In this document: one piece after another, positions 35,705-48,500 of the stretch | How the letters are laid out: each line of letters starts with the position of its first letter | Numbering within the stretch: the stretch's first letter is position 1 | NCBI GenBank assembly: GCA_033977485.1 | Contig: CM066998.1 | Coordinates: forward strand, 29,203,501-29,267,500 | Reading direction: 5' to 3' | DNA length: 64,000 nt | Origin: Hydrangea macrophylla | Lineage: Eukaryota; Streptophyta; Magnoliopsida; Cornales; Hydrangeaceae | The notes under the pieces: model-generated | What the model was told of the DNA's origin: nothing | What the model saw: only the letters and a program-made list of their open reading frames with translations | The model's database searches: none | Program-made: the position numbers and the translations under genes

Positions 35705-36468
35705 CCTATGTTCAATTGATCGAAGTTAGTTCGATCGATCGGACCAGAGATACAGTCAAATGATCGAAGACATTTTGACAGATTGATAGATGATGTTGTT
35801 CGATCGATCGAAAGCACGTCGATCGATCGAACCTTCTGATTCTTGAAAAGATTCCTTGTAGTACTCCTAAACTTTTTGTTTTAGAGATTTGTTATCAAAC
35901 TGCCCCTAAATGCTCAGTTTATCAAAATAGTTTCTGAATTTTTCTTCAATAACTTTTGTAAACCACTTTGAATGCTAACACCATTTAGAGTGCGAGTCTC
36001 AACTATTGTTTTAAACTGCCTTCACGTATTTTTGAATCAACTTTGATGATATAGTCCCAGTCATGAAAGAGCAATTGATTCTTTATTTTTAGTAAATACA
36101 GAATACCGTAAGTGGATGTACTCCCTTGTGCTTAATGTAATTGCATAGTAGACGACTAGGTCACTGCAGATTCGTGTAATCCCAATGTTCCCCTTTATTA
36201 AAGTAAAAACCAGTTTTACATATTTTTATAGTTAATTAGTTAATTCATAGTTTAATTCAATTGTTTTATTTCTAGTAGTAGTTAATTGTAGAACTCCGTG
36301 TTCTACACCTTACTTAAATCTTGAATTTTCATTTTCTTTAGAGTTTATTCTAAGTAATTAATTCTCAACCTTCCTTGTGGGATTGACCTGGTCTTAACCA
36401 GATTACTACTTGCACGTATACCTAAATTTGGGTATTGCACACAATCGCACATAATAAATTCCGTGTCA

Positions 36469-37256
36469 CCAGTCTTCTTAATTTGCTTCTGCTCTAGCTC
36501 CTATTTTTTAACCTGCTCCAACTCCTATTCCTGAACCTGTCCCAGCCCCTATCCCTGTACCTGCACTAGGAGTTCTCGATGGAGCTCAATTCTTTCATAA
36601 GATGGCTGCTGCCATGAAAGATTTCACTTAAGTTACCCAAGCCGCGATGAATGATAATCCACCTCCACCACCACCGGTAGCTCCTGCCGTCGTGGCGCCT
36701 GTAGTGCATGTTGTTCAGGCAGAGCCGAGGACACAATCGATTATGAGAGAATTTGGTCGGAAGAATCCTCCAGTCTTCTTGGGAGATACGAACCCTGTTC
36801 AAGCGGAGCTTTGGTTAAAGAGGATTACTCGGATCTTTGAGCATCTCGGTATTGTTGAAGATAATCTCCATATAGATGTTGCTACATTTTAATTGGTGGG
36901 TCGAGCCCAAATTCAGTGGGAACTTGTTCTTACTCTTGGAACACTTTTACCCATTCCTTGATAAGTATTTTCCACCAATTGCTTGTAATGCCAAGAGAAT
37001 CGAATTTCCAAACCTTCGTCAGGGTGAGATGTCAGTTACCAATTATGAGGCTCGTTTTACACCCGATAACACCGCTGACGCTAAGATTAAGGCTAGGACC
37101 TTTGAGAATAGACTTCGCCAGGGACTTCACGCGAACGTTTTTGGATTTGAATTAGACTCCTACAATAAGGTGGTTCAGAAAGCACTTGTGTTCGAGGAGG
37201 AGTATTTGAGTTCAAAGAAAGATGAGGAATTCTGTGCTCCATCAAAGAGTAATTAG
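36469..37256 (+). pseudogene. Element F gag remnant (plant gypsy, chromovirus-like)
   Basis: A Pro/Ala-rich start (PIPEPVPAPIPVPALG) leads to a gag core with FLGDTNPVQAELWLKRITRIF and the end at about 37256 with VFEEEYLSS. Stops occur near 36630 and 36890, and the frame changes around 36890-36960. The left border is the LTR end of C at 36468, so the start of gag, the leader and the 5' LTR were separated by C. The gag architecture and the neighbouring RT fit a Tekay/Del-like chromovirus, but no chromodomain is preserved to prove it. Confidence 0.8.
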
Positions 37257-40200
37257 TTTGGTTCATCAAGTAGGTGCCAGTTCAAGAAGATAAAGCAAGA
37301 GTATGTTCTACAGTAGTCTACATATTCTTCTCTAATACCTATTCAGGCTTAGCCGATTTCTCAGCTCTTGCCTCAATCCCAGTCACATCAGTTTCAGTCT
37401 TGTGGTTCTTGTCATTTTGGTCATTCCCGTGGAAGGGGTAACTACGGCCCGAGGAATTATTATGGTTGTGGCAACCCAAACCATATTGAGAGAGTGTCCG
37501 TTTAATCAGACAGCACCTCAGACAGTTGGGCCACCACAGGTTCGTCCACCTTTTCCTGGACCTTATCAGCAGAATTATAGGCCACCTCTTTTATCACCAC
37601 CGTCAACACCATCATGGGGGACATCATGGAGGAGGACATCAAGCTTCAAAGCCACCCCCTACTATGTTCAGTCTTGTTACCACTGCACCTCCAGCAGTTA
37701 ACCTTGATGCTTCAGCTATTCGAGGTACGTTATTAGTGTTTAGTTCTAGAGCTTCTGTGCTATTTGACGTCGATGCATTATGTTCATTTATATCGTCAAC
37801 TTATGCATCATCCTTGGATTTAGAAGTGAGCCATTTAGCTTCTACGCTTTTAGTCGATACTCCCGTTGGAGGTTTAGTTCCCTTGGATCGGGTGTGTCGT
37901 GGTTGTGAACTTGTCCTCGTTGACAAGAACATCATTATAAATTTAATTATTATAGACATACTTAGTTTTGATGTAATTTTGGGTCTGGACTAGTTGACTA
38001 CCTACCTAGTTTTTATTGATTGTTTCAAGAGAAGAGTCACTTTTGTGTTACCATCTGGGGACCTTGGTCATTTTGAGGGTGAGCGCTTGGACTTTTCGAG
38101 GCATTCACTTCATAGTTTGTGTAGGAGGAAGAATCATAATGACTACCTTGCTAGTTTGTGTTTTGATGAAGATGAGCCAACTATGATTGAACTTCCTCCG
38201 ATTGTTAGCGAATACTCCGATGTTTTTCCTGAGGACTTACCTGGTTTGCCGCCTATCCGTGAGATTGAGTTTACGATAGATCTAGTTCCCGGTACATCAC
38301 CAATTTAAATTCCATCGTATCGTATGGCACCCATTGAATTGAAAGAATTAAAGACACGGTTAGAGGATTTACAACTTCAGGGATTTATTCGTCCTAGTAC
38401 TTATCCTTGGGGAGCACCTATCCTTTTCGCAAAGAAGAAAGATTGATCACTCCGATTGTGTATGGATTATCGTAAGCTAAACCACGTTACCATAAAGAAC
38501 AAATATCCGCTTCCTAGAATTGATGATCTTTTTCACCAACTCCGTGGTTCAACTTGTTTTTCTAAGATTGAATTAAGATTGGGTTATCATCAGTTACTAG
38601 TTCGAGACTATGACATTCCTAAGACAGCTTTCCGTTCACGTAATGGTCATTTCGAGTTTCTTGTTAAGCCATTTGGTTTGACAAATGCCCCCGCCGCTTT
38701 CATGGATTTGATGAACCGCATCTTTAGCCCATTCTTAGATAAATTTGTGATTGTGTTTATTGATGACATCCTTGTCTATTCGCCATCTAGAGAGAAGCAT
38801 GAAGTGCACCTTTGTATTGTGTTGGAAGTTTTGCGAGGGCACCGTTTGTATGCAAAATTTTCTATGTTTGAATTTTGGTTATCGGAAGTGAAATTTCTTG
38901 GTCATGTTGTTTCAGGTGATGGGGTATCCATTGATCCTTCTAAGATTGAAGCTATCATGGATTGGAAATCGCCAAAGAATGTTTTTGAAGTTCATAGTGT
39001 CTTAGGACTAGCGGGTTATTACCGCTACTTCGTTGAGAACTTTTATCGTCTAGCTATGCCTATGACTAAACTTACTAGGATGGGAGTGAAATTCATATGG
39101 GACGATTCTTGTGAAAATGCTTTCCAATAATTGAAAACCCGTTTGACTTTGGCACCTATCCTTGTTATCCCCGAGTGTGGATTGAGCTATATCGTTTATT
39201 GTGACGCTTTACTTGAAGGTTTAGGTTGTGCTTTAATACAAGAAGGAAAAGTTGTAGCCTATGGTTCGAGACAATTGAAGCCTCACAAGAAGAATTACCC
39301 TACTCATGATTTAGAGCTTGCCGCTGTTGTGTTTGCTTTAAAAAGGTGGTGACACTACTTGTATGGCGAGAAATTCAAGGTATTTTCTGATCACAAGAGC
39401 CTTAGGTATAATTTTACTCAACGAGACCTTAACTTGAGACAACGCCATTGGATGGAGTATTTGGAAGATTATGACTTTGACTTGCAATACCATCCGGGAA
39501 AGGCTAATGTCGTGGCCGATGCCCTTAGTCGTAAACCACGTGGTACTTTGACTTATTTACCTATCCAAGAGTGGAAGATGTTTGAACACCTTGATGACTT
39601 TAAGGTTTATTATGCAAAAAATTTTGACTAATCTACCTTGTTTACATTGCGGTCAACCGTCACTTTTGAATCAAATTTTGGAGGTACAAAAATCTGATGA
39701 TGAGACCATGTCCTTGAAATCTCATATACTTAATGGAGATGGGGAAAAGGGTTGGACTTTCAAGGATGATAGAGATTTGAGGTTCCGAAATCAAGTCTTT
39801 GTTCCCGTAGTTTGTCGAGCGGATGTTTTGAAAGAGTTTTACCATTCCCGTTTCGTTGTTCATCCCGAGGGTACAAAGATGTACCATGATTTACGTCGTC
39901 AGTATTGGTGGAAAGACTTGAAAAGAGTAGTTGTTGAGTTTGTTGCTAGTTGTCCAATTTGTCAAAAAGTAAAGGCCGAGCATTAGAGACCCATAGGTTT
40001 GTTGTAACCTCTCCCTATTCCTGAGTGGAAGTGGGAGCATATTACTATAGATTTTGTTACAGCACATCTGAGGACCTTGCGTAAGCATAACTCTATTTGG
40101 GTCATTGTGGACCGTTTGACTAATTCTGCACATTTCTTACCGATTAAGGTAACTGACACTGTAGACACTCTTAGTATGATCTATATCCGAGATTGTGGAC

Positions 40201-40400
40201 TTCACGGTATTCCAGTTTTGATTGTATCGGATCGTGATTCGAAGTTTGCATCTCACTTTTGCCAGAGTTTATAGAAAGCTTTGGGTACTCAGCTTCTCTT
40301 TAGCACAGCATTTTATCCTCAGGTAGATGGACAGTTCGAGTGTACTATTTAGATCTTAGAGGACATGTTGAGAGCTAGTGTTATGGGAACTTGGTGGTAA
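37257..40400 (+). pseudogene. Element F pol: protease, RT, RNase H, integrase, decayed
   Basis: A zinc-knuckle region near 37390-37510 is damaged. Protease at about 37690-38000: the active-site box reads DVDALCSFIS where DSGATHSFIS is usual, so the catalytic Gly is lost. RT at 38330-39130 has [20 protein letters not shown] and FIDD (38756-38767). RNase H with YCDA and YGSRQL at 39131-39540, ending [14 protein letters not shown]. Integrase with an HHCC region at about 39840-39975, DFVT, VSDRDSKF and FYPQVDGQ up to about 40350. Stops at about 37257, 37993, 38308, 38446, 39130, 39985 and 40275 make it non-functional. It ends in a short 17-bp tandem repeat near 40383-40418. Confidence 0.85.
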
Positions 40401-40622
40401 TTGGGAACTTGGTGGTAAGGGAAATATTGCATTTTAATGCTTATGTGCGAACCGTTAATTAATTTGGTGTAGTATTTAAATTTGTCTTAACTTGGGACCA
40501 TATATTTATTTAGTTATTTATTTATTTTCTTTTCTTATTTGGTTTTATTTTCTTTTATTATAATTTTTTTTTATCTTGGTGCTAAAGAGGGTACATGTTT
40601 TATTTGGGTGCATAACATTAGA
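40401..40622. other. AT-rich spacer, no gene seen
   Basis: Low-complexity T-rich sequence between the integrase remnant and solo LTR G2. It may be the end of F or older host sequence. Its continuation after G2 is 63021-63109. Confidence 0.5.
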
Positions 40623-41513
40623 TGTCACGCCCCGGAACGGCAAAAATAGAGAAAAATAAATTTCCTTTTTGGGTCCAAAGGCAGCGATGGGTGAAGTCAC
40701 ATGATTGTCCACACCACGCAGTACTAAGTGTAGACACCCAATTTTGACCACACTGATAGGATTTAGGGTGGACAACGTCTTGGAGGATTCGATGATGAAA
40801 AGTACCCCGTGGAAGGTACTGGATTCCACACAATCAGAAGATCGGACTTCGGAAAGTGACTTCAAGCTCAGAAAAGCCCTTTTCCATGGATAAATCCCGG
40901 TTTTGTCAAAATCATCTCTCAGAATTCATATTCTCTCAGGGTTATATGAACATTAAGTGTTCTAAACGCAGTATTCTAGGTATCCAGAGATTCAATTTTA
41001 AAGAAAAGTTCGAAATCGACGCACATTTGAAAGCAATTTTGGAAAAGACGTCATTTGATTTCAAAAAGACGACGAAAGTTCCGGAGGACTTCCGGACTTC
41101 AATTGGACTTCAATTCTCATTATAAAACCTCTGGAAATATTTTTATATTGAAATTCAACCTGACAGCTTTCCAACGGTACGTAAACGGACGATTTCGGAC
41201 ACCAAAAAGCATTTTTACAAAAATCTGGAAAAGCAGTGCACGTGATTTTTGAAACAGAGCTTGTGGGTGACCAGAGGGACCCAAATAGTAAATGGCGGTT
41301 TTGGGTATGGGGGTGGCGGGTCCCACCATAACCGCCACTTCCATTTGTGTCCTCCACGGAGCTTTTTGAGTTCCAGACCCTTCTAGAAGCTTCCCACTGC
41401 GAGGAAATTGCCTGGAAATTGCGTTTAGGCTCCGAAATGGCCATTTTAACCCTCTTTTAAGCTCTAAAAATCCTGTTTTAACCCTGAAACTTAAGAGCTA
41501 AGTCTTCAAAACT

Positions 41514-41522
41514 CTATATAAG
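41514..41522 (+). promoter_or_regulatory. Element H LTR TATA box
   Basis: CTATATAAG about 785 bp into the LTR, with CT- and A-rich sequence following, so transcription would start near 41545. The 3' LTR copy is at 58177-58185. Confidence 0.6.
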
Positions 41523-43921
41523 ATCTCATACATCTCATATGAGATCACATCTTAACTCACTAGACACTTGGAAGAGATACACTTGAATATACTTAGAGAT
41601 ACAAACACACATAGAAGCACATACAAGAGAGATAAGTATACTTTGAATATACTTTCAATTTAGGTGAATTCTAGAGAGAGAAAATTATGAATTGAATTTA
41701 GATTAACTTAGGCTAATTAGACCACAATTTGAACATCAATTTCCTCCCTCAACTTCCATGGATGAGTGCTTGAAGAACACTTGAATAACACTTGAAGAAG
41801 AAGATCTTCAAATCAATTTTGGTCTTGTAATTGAGAATCCTCCAAGAGGTAAACACTATAGTTCATCTCTAATTCCTACTTTGTATGTATAGATCTATAA
41901 GATTTGGATCTAACTTAGTTCTATTTCTACTTATTAGAACACTCATCTTCTTCCTCTCATGTTCTTCACACACTCACATAGTTAGATCCAAATCTCTTTG
42001 ATTTTTATTGATAATTTACAATTAGAGATTGTTTTTCACTTTGATTTTCAATTTTGGTTTCATTCTTCAATTTTAGTTTAGATTCATGCATACATGATTA
42101 TATGTATATACATATATCTATTTTGAATTCCATGATGGTTTGGAAATATGATCTATGAGAAGGATGATTTCTATGTTCATACCTATCTCTTGATTATTCC
42201 TATTACCTAGAATTCCTATTGAATTTCATCTCCAACATGATATTTATAAGTCCCTTTGATCCTTGATCTAAAAGTTCTTCATAGAACTTGAGGGCTAAAT
42301 TGATTGGGAATCATGATAATTAAGTTGATCTATGAGTTTGATCTCTCTAATAAGCTTCAACTATCACTAAAATGTTTTCCTCACACTTTAAAATGAACTA
42401 GATAAAAATTCAGCAAAGCAGATTGGTTTTGTCCATTAGATTTGGTCCATCAAAACCCATAGTTTGATGGATTTCAAATTTTCTGGGTAAACTTTGATGA
42501 ATTAGCTTTCATCCGGTCCGTTTTGAGAGCTTTTAGGATTCATATACTATTTTTAGAAATTGTTGAGAAATCGGTTGACAGATTTGAACATCGTCTGTTT
42601 GTGCTTGAATTTCAGAAAATCTATAATAGTTATCGACGTTCCGCTTTTTGGGGATGATTCCTAACTCATATATCTATATGCCGATGTAAAATCGTGAGCA
42701 TACGATCGAGTTAGGATCGTTTTCTAAGCGTTTAAAGTTGATACAACTATTCTGGAATTTTCTAAGTTTAATTACAAATATGATTATGTATACAAAATGG
42801 TCATACCTTGATCACTCAACAACAATTGATGAATAAAACTTGGTTTAGAAATCACCTAGGATAAATGGATGAGAGATCAAAAGCTTAAATCAACTTGGTT
42901 AACATGATTCATGAACTTCTATTATACTTCTATTATGTTTTGCATTCATTTGTCAAATGATACCAAATTTCCAGAATAACAGAGTCTGTTTAAAACACTT
43001 TTTCAGAAACCTTGTGATTACAGAATGTCCATGGGTTTATTTTTATCATATACTACAATGAAATAGCTTTCTTTTGACACCAAATAGAGCTTCATATGAT
43101 TTTTGTAGATTTAATTATGATTTTTACAAGAACAATGGACAGTCCTGATCCACTGTTCCCAAAACATTTATTTCTCAAACAATAAAATTGATATTGAGGT
43201 CCCACTTTTTGGAGAAGTTCCCTAACACATGTATCTAACTTTCTGTAAAAGGGTTTTTATCCAGCTCATGTTTAAGACCACTTTTGATAGGATTCATTAG
43301 AGGTTGCTGAATCTGGAAATTTGATTGATGACATGTTTTCTTTGTTTATCATGCATATCATTTGTTTGCTTGTATTTTTGCAATGCTTGGGTATTCTTTG
43401 GTGTATTAGTGCAGAGAATTAAGTGCCTCGGACCCGGACTTCGATTTGTGGTTTGCCTCGTCTACATGTGGCTTAGTGCCCATGTATCGTGTACTATCTC
43501 TATCCTTTCTCTTAGAATTTTTCTAGGTTTACAACTTTGATTTCAACGACACAATTCCTTTAGGATAGTCTCCGTTTATATGATTATTTGTTAGAGACAT
43601 CTTATCTAGGATTGTTGCATGATTGCATTGCACGTTTCCATTCTTTTTGCTTTCGCAACTCCGCTTGAGTCAACCAATGTAAGTCTTCTCGTTCCCTTTG
43701 CATATCATGACATGTTTACTTTATTTGCATCGGTCCCGGGCGGGACTAGCCACTGTGAGTATACTTCTCCCTTGTATTGCATGAGCATCCGCTTTCTACT
43801 TGATTTAGTCTCTTGAAATGATTTTCATTAGATGTTTCTTTTTGCCATGTATATATCTATCTAGTATGTTTGAGGAAACAACATCTATTATGAATTAATA
43901 ACAAGGATATTTGAATCAAGG

Positions 43922-43937
43922 CCTACCATTCGGTAGG
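43922..43937 (+). promoter_or_regulatory. Conserved LTR stem-loop (element H copy)
   Basis: CCTACC-ATTC-GGTAGG, a perfect 6-bp stem with 4-nt loop, 15 bases before GGTGCTTTAGTC. The same structure with other stem bases is at 7628-7643, 14872-14887 and 63351-63366; the 3' LTR copy is at 60585-60600. Confidence 0.65.
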
Positions 43938-44219
43938 GCGAGGAGGGGGTGCTTTAGTCCTGCTTGGGCTCCTTCCCCTCTCGTACCAAGACCCCCGAAC
44001 CTTGTTTCTGGTAATGAAGGGCGAGTAACCTTATTCAATTTTGGGCGAGTCAAACTTGGGTTTCCTAATTCCCGATAAAAATTAGGTGGCGACTCTTTGT
44101 CTCTAGGATCGCGTGAGGAAGTTCTAGTTTTCCCTGAAGTGTGCTCCTTGGGATCCGTCCCGGGACACTATCGAGGGAGAGCGTCAGGATCCGCTCCTCA
44201 TTCGCAGTGGTCCACAATC

Positions 44220-44244
44220 TGGCGACTCTGCTGGGGATTTGAAC
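44220..44244 (+). other. Element H primer-binding site (tRNA-Arg type)
   Basis: TGGCGACTCTGCTGGGGAT starts three bases after the LTR and continues as TTGAAC, the complement of a T-loop. It corresponds base for base to the better preserved site of element A at 7422 and below. Confidence 0.85.
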
Positions 44245-45571
44245 ATGAAACCGATGGTTTCTTGTTCTTCGAGGGTTTGACTTGAACCAATGAATATCCT
44301 TGTTATAAATTCAATAATCATGTTGTTTCTGCCTGCATTTGCACTTGCATTGTTCTTTCACCGCGACTGCTTGAGATCATTGCCTTGAAGATAGAGGGTC
44401 CTCTTTCCTCTATTTGTCAAGAGTTTTGGTAGCATGTAGTCACCGTTAGCCTTGTACCGCGTGCGGTATATAGAGCCTATGTGTGAACGGCACGCCCTCG
44501 GGGAGGCGGTCAACCACACCGCTGAGCTTGCTAATGGACCCTTTATGAGACTAAAACCCGGCCTTTGCATATAGTTTCTATAGAACCCTTCAATTAGGAT
44601 CTTGATTATCATCTTTGATTAGGACAATGTGATGAATTACTTGCGCTTGCCCGTAAGGGATTATGTGGATGATGAGGACGTGTATGCGAAGGCATCATCA
44701 AACCTTGTATGGTGGATTCCTCTAGGGTAGTATGGTCTTTATCCGAACATCCAATCATTATTTGAGGACAATTTTGAAAATTTTTGAAATTATAAGCACT
44801 TCTTTGAAAATCCCAAGTCTTTTGAAAATTCCGGGAATATCCCTTTTGAAAACTCGCTTTGAAATTCACTTTCAAATTCTCCTAGATTTTTAGAGAAATC
44901 CAAAATTCCTACTTTGATGATTCAATTTCAAATTCTCCTCTCAAAATTCAGAATTTCAAATTTCCTACCTCGATTTTCAAAAATCATGATTTCTCACCAC
45001 AAGCATTGATGGTTCAAAAATTCTTTTGAAAATTACAAATCTCCCCATCTCTTTCAAAGATTTTCATGAAAAATTTCAATTTTCAAACCTGAACCATCAA
45101 GAATTTCAAAACTCAAAATCCTTGGATAATGATTGGATTAGTAGGGTGATTAGCATACTCAAGGAATCTTATGTGCTTATGTGCTGATGTGCTAGGTCTA
45201 AGCTAGATTAAGGTGCATTGCATTTAGATTAGATTGCATTTCATCTGCATTGCATGCACTACACGAGCATTGCATATACGACTCACGAGTGCGACGCCTC
45301 TAATATACTTTCAAAAGAAAAGATTTGTTTTCCTCAGAATTTTGAAAGCTTGAAAAGATTTCTTTGATTTTAAGAAAAATGTTTTTGAAAAAGGAAATGA
45401 TTTTCCATTTATGATTTCCATCTTTGTAAATCCACCTTCTTATATCATTCTTTGAAAAATTCTTTTGCAATAAAGATACCTGATTATTTGAAAATCCCTA
45501 AATAAACCAGATAAGAAAAGATAGGACCGAAAAGTTGTACTCCTTTCTGGGTCAGAGCTCCAAACAGCCGT
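44245..45571 (+). other. Element H leader before gag
   Basis: About 1.3 kb, AT-rich with many TTTGAAAATTC-like repeats at 44760-45130. No gene is supported. It is functionally equivalent to the leaders of A and B. Confidence 0.75.
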
Positions 45572-48500
45572 TTGATCAGATCAGGGTTAGAAGAAGGAAC
45601 AGCCGAGTCGACTAGGGTTGAAGATATGACATACGAAGCGGATATGGAAGCCAGATTGGCCGCAATGCAAGCTGCCTTGGATCAGAGCAGGGAGCAGAAT
45701 CGAGAACAACTTGCCACTATGATGAGAATGATTGAGCAGCTAACTAATCCACCACCACCACCTCCAGAGCATCATGAAGAAGAAGATTTTGGGGAGACAG
45801 TTCAACCAAAGGTTCAGCTAGATCAGGAAATTCAGGACAAGTTGGCCAAGATCGACAAACTAGAGAGTGTGATCAGAAAGAGCAAAGGGGTGGATGAGTA
45901 TTTGTTCGATGTTGAAGGGTTGTGTGACGCTCCAAAAGCCAAACTCCCAGAGAAGTTTAAGATGCCGCATATTGAATTTTTCAATGGAACCGGAAATCCA
46001 AAGAGCTATCTGAGGCTTTATGTAGGAACTTTGCAGCCCATGGGCATTGGATCTGACCTCTTCGCTCTATTGTTTCCAAGAGTTTTGAGTGGAGCAGCAC
46101 TTTCATGGTACTTGACGTTGGAACCAGCCATAACCAGAGATTGGGAGGCATTGGCCAAAGCTTTCGTGGCTCAATATTCATATAACCAGTTGTTTGAGGT
46201 AACTGCAAGAGATCTAGAAACCACCCGACAAGAGTATAGGGAATCCTTCGCAGGTTTCCTTACTCGTTGGAGAGCTAAAGCTGCTCAAATGACTAGCAGG
46301 CCAGCGGAAAAAGATCAGGTCCGAATGATCATCAAGAATCTACAGCCCGAATACTTGGAAAGGCTAGAATTTCAGTCCATTGTGAGTTTCGAACAGCTGT
46401 TTGATGTGGGAACTTTGATAGAAGATGCCATTAGAGATGGAAAGATCAAGAAAGAAAGCACGAGCAATCGATACAGAAAGTCAGAAAGGCCAGTCTATCA
46501 TCAGTCTGCTGACGTCAACACACTATCTCCTCAGCCTTTTCAGAAAGAGCGTCGAAGTATGGCTAATGCAAGAGGAAGTCAAAATCAGAAACAGTCAAGA
46601 GAGAAAAGAGAATTTTCCGACTTGGGGATGCCACTAAGCACCGCACTTGAAAGAATGATAGAAAAAGGGTACTTGCAGAAATTGGAACCTAAACCAGAGC
46701 CAAATCCACTTCCACCGGGTTTCAAAACAGAGTTCTTTTGTGACTTTCATCAAGGCCGTGGACATAGCACAGATAGATGCTGGACTCTTCGCCATGAAAT
46801 TGAAGACTTGATTGAAAAAGGGGTCATCTCCCCTCCTCCCTCTCAGCCAAATGTTCAGAAGAATCCTCTCCCTAATCATAAGGGGAACATGCCAAATGTT
46901 AACTTTGTAGAAGAAGGATCTCAGATTTATAACCCAAAGATCTACATCACATCCTCGAATCAACCAGCTATGGATGTTCAACTTCCGGAAGACGCTGCAA
47001 TTTGCATCTTGAGGAATATGGAAGAGGAAGAATGGGCCGAAGAAGCACTGGGAAATGTGGAAGAAATCAAGCCAATAGAGGGAGCTCTGAACAATTGGGT
47101 GATAGAATCGGAAGTCAACAAATCCCCTCCCCCATTTCCCCGGAAGTCTGTAAAGGCCAATATGAGCCATGATGTTGAGTCTGCTTTTGCTTTTGATGTA
47201 CCCAAAAATGTTAATGAAATGAACGAGGATTTTGCTTACTCTTCTGTGTCTGATGATCTTGATTTTGAAATTTCTGAGGATTTGCAAAGATTAATTGAAA
47301 ATGAAAATGAATCTGCATGCAAGATTATTGAAGAAACTTTGCTAATAAACTTGGATAATGAAGATAATCCACAAAATGTTCATATTGGCACCACACTCAC
47401 TTCACAAGAAAGCAATGAACTAATCAACTTATTAAAAGAATTTAAAGATGTTTTCGCTTGGTCCTACCAAGATATGCCAGGCATCGATCCAGAGATTGTC
47501 CAACACCACATCCCTCTCTTTCCAAATTCAAAACCTGTTAAGCAAAAGTTGAGACGCATGAGACCCGAATGGACTTTGAAGATCAAAGAAGAAGTTGAGA
47601 AACAATTGAAAGCTGGATTCCTGATGGTAACCCAATATCCGGAATGGATAGCCAATATAGTTCCTGTGCCAAAGAAGGATGGAAGGATCCGTGTATGTGT
47701 TGACTTCAGAGATCTAAACAAGGCTAGTCCTAAGGATGATTTTCCGCTTCCACACATAGATGTTCTGGTAGATAGCACCGCGGGGCATGAGTTGTTATCA
47801 TTCATGGATGGTTTCTCAGGGTACAATCAGATTTTAATAGCACCCGAAGACAGAGAAAAGACTACATTCACAACTCACTGGGGGACGTATTGCTACCGAG
47901 TGATGCCATTTGGGTTAAAGAATGCTGGCGCAACCTATCAGAGAGCTGCTACTACTTTGTTACATGACATGATCCATAAAGAGGTAGAAGTTTATGTGGA
48001 TGATATGATTGTTAAGTCCAAAGAAAGAAGTGGGCATTTAACAGCACTCGCCAAGTTCTTTGAAAGATTAAGGAAATACAGAATGAGATTGAATCCACAG
48101 AAGTGTACTTTTGGAGTTACCACCGGAAAGCTGCTGGGATTTCTCATCACACAGAGAGGAATTGAGGTTGACCCCACAAAGATCAAGGCTATTATGGATA
48201 TGCCGCCTCCGACAAATGAAAAGGAAGTAAGAGGATTTCTGGGAAGAATCCAATTCATCAGCCGCTTCATATCTAAGCTCACTGCTACTTGCGATCCGCT
48301 TTTCAGCTTGTTGAGAAAAGGGAAGAAATTCGAATGGGACAATCAATGTCAAGAAGCTTTTGACAAGATCAAGGCTTATTTATCAAACCCACCGGTTCTT
48401 TCACCCCCGAAGTCAGGGAAGCCTTTGCTGTTGTACTTATCCGTGTCAGAGAATGCTATGGGATGCATGTTAGCCCAAGAAGGAGATGAAGGGCGTACAG

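Larger units (their letters stand above)
28557..35709. repeat. Target site duplication CCTAT around element D
   Basis: CCTAT at 28557-28561 and 35705-35709, directly against the LTR ends. Confidence 0.95.
17642..36468 (+). mobile_element. Element C: decayed Athila-type Ty3/gypsy element, 5' end off window
   Basis: Plus-strand order: end of gag, aspartic protease, RT, RNase H, integrase, a degraded post-integrase region with an extra frame, 3' leader, polypurine tract and 3' LTR (27711-36468, split by D). The CAACAA-rich gag end with VTTLRSGK, the ALLDLGS protease and the FLDGYSG RT are typical of Athila. The 5' LTR, primer site and most of gag lie left of the window because element B inserted at 17641/17642. 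Many stops and a lost integrase zinc half show it is dead. Confidence 0.88.
27711..36468 (+). repeat. Element C 3' LTR, split by element D
   Basis: Starts TGTGACAAGC after the polypurine tract and ends CCGTGTCA at 36468. Without D and its duplication it is about 1,610 bp, near D's 1,628 bp, and the end (GGGTATTGCACACAATCGCAC) parallels D's. It has a palindrome array at 27966-28077, TATA box CTATATATG at 28135-28143 and a second array at 35709-35835. An alternative start at 27544 is possible because of the tandem duplication. Confidence 0.82.
40729..44216 (+). repeat. Element H 5' LTR
   Basis: TGTAGACACCCA...GGTCCACA, 3,488 bp. U3 contains a GGCGGTT/AACCGCC inverted repeat at 41294-41336 and TATA box CTATATAAG at 41514-41522. 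The conserved hairpin is at 43922-43937, the GGGTGCTTTAGTC and GGCTCCTTCC blocks follow, and a TGGCGACTCT copy resembling the primer site is at 44087-44096. Small frames inside occur identically in the 3' LTR and are not genes. Confidence 0.96.
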
